Positions 60,004 through 64,000 of a DNA stretch of 64,000 nt are shown here, in pieces; the first letter of the stretch is position 1; each line of letters begins with the position of its first letter. Under the pieces are notes generated by a model, which had not been told where the DNA came from, did no database searches, and worked only from the letters and a program-made list of their open reading frames with translations. The DNA is from Klebsiella michiganensis (GTDB lineage: Bacteria; Pseudomonadota; Gammaproteobacteria; Enterobacterales; Enterobacteriaceae): positions 3,038,001 to 3,102,000 of the forward strand of contig CP011077.1 in NCBI GenBank assembly GCA_000963575.1. The letters run 5' to 3'. The position numbers and the translations under genes are program-made.

Positions 60004-61637
60004 AACGTAACCCAGTCATCCCCCGCAGTGGTAACGGCGGCGGCTTTTGCCTGAGGTTTTACCTTCGTTTCTTCCCTGGCCTGTTCCTCACGTCCGGACA
60101 GGCGGAAACGCGACACCGCTTTTTGCAGCATTTCAGTCTGGCCTTCGAGCGCCGCCGCAGCCGCCGAGATCTGCTCCACCAGGGCGGCGTTTTGCTGAGT
60201 CACGCTGTCCATTTCACTCACCGCCACGCTCACCTGAGAAATGCCTTTGCTCTGTTCGTCCGTCGCCGAGGCAATTTGCTTCATGATTTGCGTCGTGTCA
60301 GACACGGCCTGCAGTACCTCTTTCATGGTGTTGCCCGCCTCGTTCACCAGCGCCGATCCGCTATTCACCCGGCTTACCGAGTCGGCAATCAGCGTTTCAA
60401 TCTCTTTCGCCGCGCCCGCGCTGCGGCTGGCCAGATTACGTACTTCCCCCGCCACTACGGCAAAACCTCTGCCCTGCTCACCTGCGCGTGCGGCCTCGAC
60501 GGCGGCGTTAAGCGCCAGAATGTTGGTCTGGAATGCAATGCTATTGATGACGCTGGTGATCTCACTGATTTTGCGGGAACTGTCGGAGATCCCTTCCATC
60601 GTGACAACCACATCGCCCACCAGCTTGCCGCTGCGGCTGGCGGTTTGTGATGCTTTCTCCGCAATGCTGCTGGCCTGGCGGGCATTCTCGGCGTTGAATT
60701 TAACCGTGGCCGTTAGCTGCTCCATGCTGGCGGCGGTTTGTTCCAGCGCGGCGGCCTGCTCTTCGGTTCGCGAAGAGAGATCGTTATTGCCGGAGGAGAT
60801 CTCCGCCGAGCCACGATAAATGTTCTCGGTGCCGCTGCGAATCGCGCTCACCGCCTCACGCAGACTGCCCTGCATCCCGGCCAGCAGCGGGAATAACTTG
60901 CCGACGCAGTTTCGCCCAAAGTCCTCAACCGGATGGCTGAGGTCGCCTTTAGCAATCACCGAGAAATGATCCCGAATACGATCCAGCGGCTTCACGAGCA
61001 GGTTCACCAGATAGCGGTCGGTAAACAGCAGGATCAGCAGCCCAATAACAATGGCGACCACTACGGTGACTTTCATCAGGCGAGTCAGCGAGTCCACGGC
61101 AACCCTCGTCCGATCAAGCCGCTCTTCGGCCACGGCGGTAAACTTGCTGCTGCTGGCGCCAAAGGCGCGGCTGAGCGGAGGCGTCACCTGAGTGGCCTGC
61201 TGGCGATAATCCCCCGCGCTCCCCTGCTGAGCAAGCTGCATCTGCACCGCCACGCCGCTATCCAAAAGCTGCTGCCATTTCTCTATGACGTCGGCAGAAA
61301 CGACCGGATCCATTGGCCCAGGAGAAACGCTCTTCAGACGCTCAAGCTCGCTTTTCATGTTGTCCAGCGCTTCCTGAACGGGCTTAAAGTCGGTACTTTC
61401 CCCGGCAGCCTTCGCCTCCATTACCCGCGAAAGGCGAGTAATAAAGCGAAAATACTGGTCATTACCTTTACTCAGAATAGTCATCTGCGACACCAGCTGA
61501 TGGTCAACGGCGTTGCCGTCCCCCAGCTTCGCCAGTGAATAAACGGTAAACACGCCCACGGCTGACCACAGCAGGCAAAACAGCCCCAGTACGGTGAGCA
61601 GCACCCGGCGCACGGTAAAATTCTTTAACATCCCCAT
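60000..61637 (-). CDS. Methyl-accepting chemotaxis protein with C-terminal pentapeptide
   Basis: A 545-aa chemoreceptor. TM1 is VLLTVLGLFCLLWSAVGVFTV, the Tar-type periplasmic sensor follows (about 35-190), TM2 is VTVVVAIVIGLLILLF, then HAMP and the signalling domain with EAARAGEQGRGFAVVAGEVRNLA. The C-terminus ends DDWVTF, close to the NWETF tether for CheR and CheB, so this receptor could help adapt others such as the one at 47053. The second Met (61631) is an alternative start. A perfect sigma-28 -10 lies upstream. Confidence 0.92.
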   Translation of the reverse strand: MGMLKNFTVRRVLLTVLGLFCLLWSAVGVFTVYSLAKLGDGNAVDHQLVSQMTILSKGNDQYFRFITRLSRVMEAKAAGESTDFKPVQEALDNMKSELERLKSVSPGPMDPVVSADVIEKWQQLLDSGVAVQMQLAQQGSAGDYRQQATQVTPPLSRAFGASSSKFTAVAEERLDRTRVAVDSLTRLMKVTVVVAIVIGLLILLFTDRYLVNLLVKPLDRIRDHFSVIAKGDLSHPVEDFGRNCVGKLFPLLAGMQGSLREAVSAIRSGTENIYRGSAEISSGNNDLSSRTEEQAAALEQTAASMEQLTATVKFNAENARQASSIAEKASQTASRSGKLVGDVVVTMEGISDSSRKISEITSVINSIAFQTNILALNAAVEAARAGEQGRGFAVVAGEVRNLASRSAGAAKEIETLIADSVSRVNSGSALVNEAGNTMKEVLQAVSDTTQIMKQIASATDEQSKGISQVSVAVSEMDSVTQQNAALVEQISAAAAALEGQTEMLQKAVSRFRLSGREEQAREETKVKPQAKAAAVTTAGDDWVTF

Positions 61638-61692
61638 GTCATTCCCCTCATCGTTATTGTCGTTATCCCATCAAGCTCGGGTATCACAGGGG

Positions 61693-61700
61693 TTATCGGC
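61693..61700 (-). promoter_or_regulatory. Possible sigma-28 promoter of the second chemoreceptor
   Basis: The minus strand has the exact FliA -10 octamer GCCGATAA, 56 bp before the start. At the correct 11-bp spacing the -35 is poor (GAATACCC), so only the -10 supports it. Confidence 0.5.
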
Positions 61701-61837
61701 AATCTTTACGCGGGTATTCATTTATTTGTGATGAATTTTTTATGAGGCTCGCAACTCTCCCCGTCTTCCGCTTCCGTTCTGCTCCCGGCGTGACATACTG
61801 AGACACTAACCCGGCCAGAACCGGTAAAGGAGAATCA

Positions 61838-63292
61838 ATGAATAATAACGTTGTATGCCAGGGGCTGACGCCTGCTGAAGCCCTGGACAAGCTGGAAGCA
61901 CTGTATGAAAACTCGGTAACCGCCCTTCGCGACGCGATTGCCCTCTACACCCAACAAGGCACGCTGCCGGACGTAGACGCGCGTTCCGACGGGCTGTTTG
62001 TCTACCCGGAACTGCGGGTCAGCTGGGACGGCGTTCCCCGCGGCCCGAAAAATACCCGCTCCTATGCCCGCTTTACCCACTCCGGCAGCTACACCACCAC
62101 GGTGACGCGTCCCGCGCTGTTTAAAAGCTACCTGAACGAGCAACTGAGCCTGCTGTGTGAAGACTATGGCGTCCACATTGAAGTTGGCCCTTCTCAGCAC
62201 GAGATCCCTTATCCTTATGTGATTGACGGCCTGAATCTCGACCGCACCATGAGCGCCGGGCTGACGCGCCATTTCCCGACCACCGAGCTGTCACAAATTG
62301 GCGATGAAACCGCCGACGGCCTGTTCCACCCGACGGAAGCCTGGCCGCTTTCGCACTTCGACGCTCGCCGGGTAGATTTCTCGCTGGCTCGCCTGCGCCA
62401 TTACACCGGCACGCCGGTGGAGCACTTCCAGCCCTTCGTGTTGTTCACCAACTACACCCGTTACGTGGACGAATTTGTTCGCTGGGGCTGCCAACAAATC
62501 CTCGATCCGGACAGCCCGTATATCGCGCTGTCCTGCGCCGGAGGTACCTGGCTTACCGCCGAAACGGAAGCCCCGGAAGAAGCGATTTCCGACCTGGCGT
62601 GGAAAAAACACCAGATGCCGGCCTGGCACCTGATCGACAAAAACGGCAGCGGCATTACGCTGATTAACATTGGCGTTGGCCCGTCAAACGCCAAAACCAT
62701 CTGTGACCACCTCGCGGTGCTGCGTCCGGATGCCTGGCTGATGATTGGCCACTGCGGTGGCCTGCGTGAAAGCCAGCAGATTGGCGACTACGTGCTGGCC
62801 CACGCCTACCTGCGTGACGATCACGTTCTGGATGCCGTGTTGCCGCCGGACATTCCTATTCCAAGCATCGCCGAGGTCCAGCGCGCCCTTTACGACGCCA
62901 CCAAACAGGTGAGCGGGATGCCGGGCGAAGAAGTTAAACAGCGGCTGCGCACCGGCACGGTGGTCACCACCGATGACCGTAACTGGGAACTTCGTTATTC
63001 AGCTTCTGCGCTGCGCTTCAACCTCAGCCGCGCGGTGGCTATCGACATGGAAAGCGCAACGATTGCCGCCCAGGGTTATCGCTTCCGGGTGCCTTACGGC
63101 ACGCTGCTGTGCGTTTCGGACAAACCGCTGCATGGCGAAATTAAGCTGCCGGGCCAGGCCAACCGTTTCTATGAAGGGGCGATTTCGGAGCACCTGCAAA
63201 TTGGCATTCGCGCCATTGATTTGCTGCGTGCCGAAGGGGAAAAGCTGCACTCGCGCAAGCTGCGTACCTTCAACGAACCGCCGTTCCGTTAA
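61838..63292 (+). CDS. amn: AMP nucleosidase
   Basis: A 484-aa enzyme that splits AMP into adenine and ribose 5-phosphate. Length and sequence match E. coli Amn, with long identical blocks such as ALSCAGG, NIGVGPSNAKTICDHLAVLRPD and VAIDMESATIAAQGYRFRVPYG. The C-terminal half is the nucleoside phosphorylase-like catalytic domain. AAAGGAG precedes the ATG. In E. coli amn neighbours the asn tRNA, cbl and nac genes, in agreement with the layout here. Confidence 0.97.
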   Translation: MNNNVVCQGLTPAEALDKLEALYENSVTALRDAIALYTQQGTLPDVDARSDGLFVYPELRVSWDGVPRGPKNTRSYARFTHSGSYTTTVTRPALFKSYLNEQLSLLCEDYGVHIEVGPSQHEIPYPYVIDGLNLDRTMSAGLTRHFPTTELSQIGDETADGLFHPTEAWPLSHFDARRVDFSLARLRHYTGTPVEHFQPFVLFTNYTRYVDEFVRWGCQQILDPDSPYIALSCAGGTWLTAETEAPEEAISDLAWKKHQMPAWHLIDKNGSGITLINIGVGPSNAKTICDHLAVLRPDAWLMIGHCGGLRESQQIGDYVLAHAYLRDDHVLDAVLPPDIPIPSIAEVQRALYDATKQVSGMPGEEVKQRLRTGTVVTTDDRNWELRYSASALRFNLSRAVAIDMESATIAAQGYRFRVPYGTLLCVSDKPLHGEIKLPGQANRFYEGAISEHLQIGIRAIDLLRAEGEKLHSRKLRTFNEPPFR

Positions 63293-63313
63293 CAAAAATA
63301 ATAAGGAAGCTGG

Positions 63314-64000
63314 ATGCAACACACTTCATCACTCGGCGCGCTGCGGGCGTTGCTCCGGGAGCGCGAGCTGGATGGGATCATCGTGCCGCGCGCCGATGCC
63401 CATCAGAGCGAATACTGTGCGCCTCATGACAATAAACTTGAGTTTATCAGCGGCTTTACCGGTTCCGCCGGGCTGGCGCTAGTGCTTGCCGACCGCGCCC
63501 TGCTGTTTGTGGACGGGCGCTATCAGGTGCAGGCTCGCCATCAGGTGAATCTGCAGGAGTTTGAGATTCATCATCTGCACGACGAGCCGCTTCACCTTTG
63601 GCTACGAGATAACCTTCCGGCGGGCAAACGCATTGCCTTCGAATCGCTGCTGATGGTCAACAGCCAGTACGAAAACCTGCGCACCAGCGGCTGCGATCTG
63701 GTGGCGCTGGATGACGATCCGCTCGATGCTATCTGGCCAGATCGCCCGGCGGCACCCTGCGGTGAAATTATCGCCATGCCGGACGACATCAGCGGCGAAA
63801 GCTCTGCGTCAAAGGGGGCACGGATCGCCCAGACGCTGAGCCAGGCAGGAGCCGATTATCTGGCGCTGACGCAGCCGGACAATATCGCCTGGCTGCTGAA
63901 CGTGCGTGGCTCGGACATTCCGATGAGCCCGGTGCCGCACTCCTTCGCGCTGGCGAGCGCCAGGGGCGACATTGAATGGTTTGTGGCGGAAGGCAAACTG
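63314..64000 (+). CDS. M24 family aminopeptidase P (Xaa-Pro aminopeptidase), 5' part
   Basis: The first 229 codons of a gene cut by the window end. The protein starts MQHTSSLGALRALLRER and shows the creatinase N-terminal domain: LDGIIVPRADAHQSEY, DNKLEFISGFTGSAGLALVL, LLFVDGRYQVQARHQV, and later DYLALTQPDNIAWLLNVRG. The metal-binding catalytic domain lies beyond the window. It begins 21 bp after amn, with AAGGAAGC upstream of the ATG, and may be co-transcribed with it. Confidence 0.9.
   Translation, partial: MQHTSSLGALRALLRERELDGIIVPRADAHQSEYCAPHDNKLEFISGFTGSAGLALVLADRALLFVDGRYQVQARHQVNLQEFEIHHLHDEPLHLWLRDNLPAGKRIAFESLLMVNSQYENLRTSGCDLVALDDDPLDAIWPDRPAAPCGEIIAMPDDISGESSASKGARIAQTLSQAGADYLALTQPDNIAWLLNVRGSDIPMSPVPHSFALASARGDIEWFVAEGKL

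Noticed and set aside
1..64000. CRISPR array or prophage
   Set aside because: No regularly spaced repeats and no phage structural genes or integrase are visible in the window.

Overview
The window reads as chromosome of a gamma-proteobacterium of the Enterobacteriaceae. The right part carries enterobacterial core genes (nac, cbl, tRNA-Asn, amn, nfsB, the scs operon, tenA-thiZXY) with close matches to Escherichia, Klebsiella and Salmonella proteins. In E. coli amn, cbl and nac are interspersed with asn tRNA genes, a classic integration hot spot. The genus cannot be fixed from this sequence.

Region 1 (1-28.4 kb) is a siderophore or metallophore island, almost all on the minus strand. A 3192-aa NRPS and an 1805-aa NRPS are followed, in overlapping order, by a saccharopine-dehydrogenase-like protein, a thiazolinyl imine reductase, a type II thioesterase, a methyltransferase, a salicyl-AMP ligase and a salicylate synthase. 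An AraC/YbtA-type regulator with a Fur box, a FyuA-like TonB receptor and a family 5 periplasmic binding protein come next. A divergent EntD-type phosphopantetheinyl transferase activates the carriers. The logic is that of yersiniabactin and pyochelin, but there is no PKS module and there are four cyclization domains, so the product should be a salicyl-capped chain with up to four azoline rings. I do not recognise it as a known compound.

Region 2 (28.4-37.9 kb) is the island edge plus nested mobile DNA. A 16-bp copy of the tRNA-Asn 3' end at 28420 marks an attachment site. Just beyond it, an IS3-family element sits in the terminator that once followed a tRNA-Asn gene (4-bp target duplication GAAA at 28457 and 37869). 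A second IS type, present as two outward-facing 5' ends, lies inside it and encloses an aromatic-acid catabolic cluster: galB, galC/ligK and galD homologues, a DUF1932 dehydrogenase, a VOC extradiol dioxygenase, a tandem-HTH LysR regulator, an aromatic-acid MFS transporter and an MFS remnant.

Region 3 (37.9-54.9 kb) is core-like: a gamma-glutamylcyclotransferase-like gene, a DUF523/DUF1722 gene with a MerR regulator, a DUF1349 gene, a flavin monooxygenase, a TPP-riboswitch-controlled tenA-thiZXY operon, a Zur-controlled COG0523 GTPase, a sigma-28-driven chemoreceptor, cbl, nac (sigma-54 promoter and NtrC site), scsDCBA and an intact tRNA-Asn.

Region 4 (54.9-64 kb) holds a convergent luxI/luxR pair in AT-rich DNA, an nfsB-monooxygenase-dehydrogenase operon with a divergent LysR, a second chemoreceptor, amn, and the start of an M24 aminopeptidase cut by the window edge.
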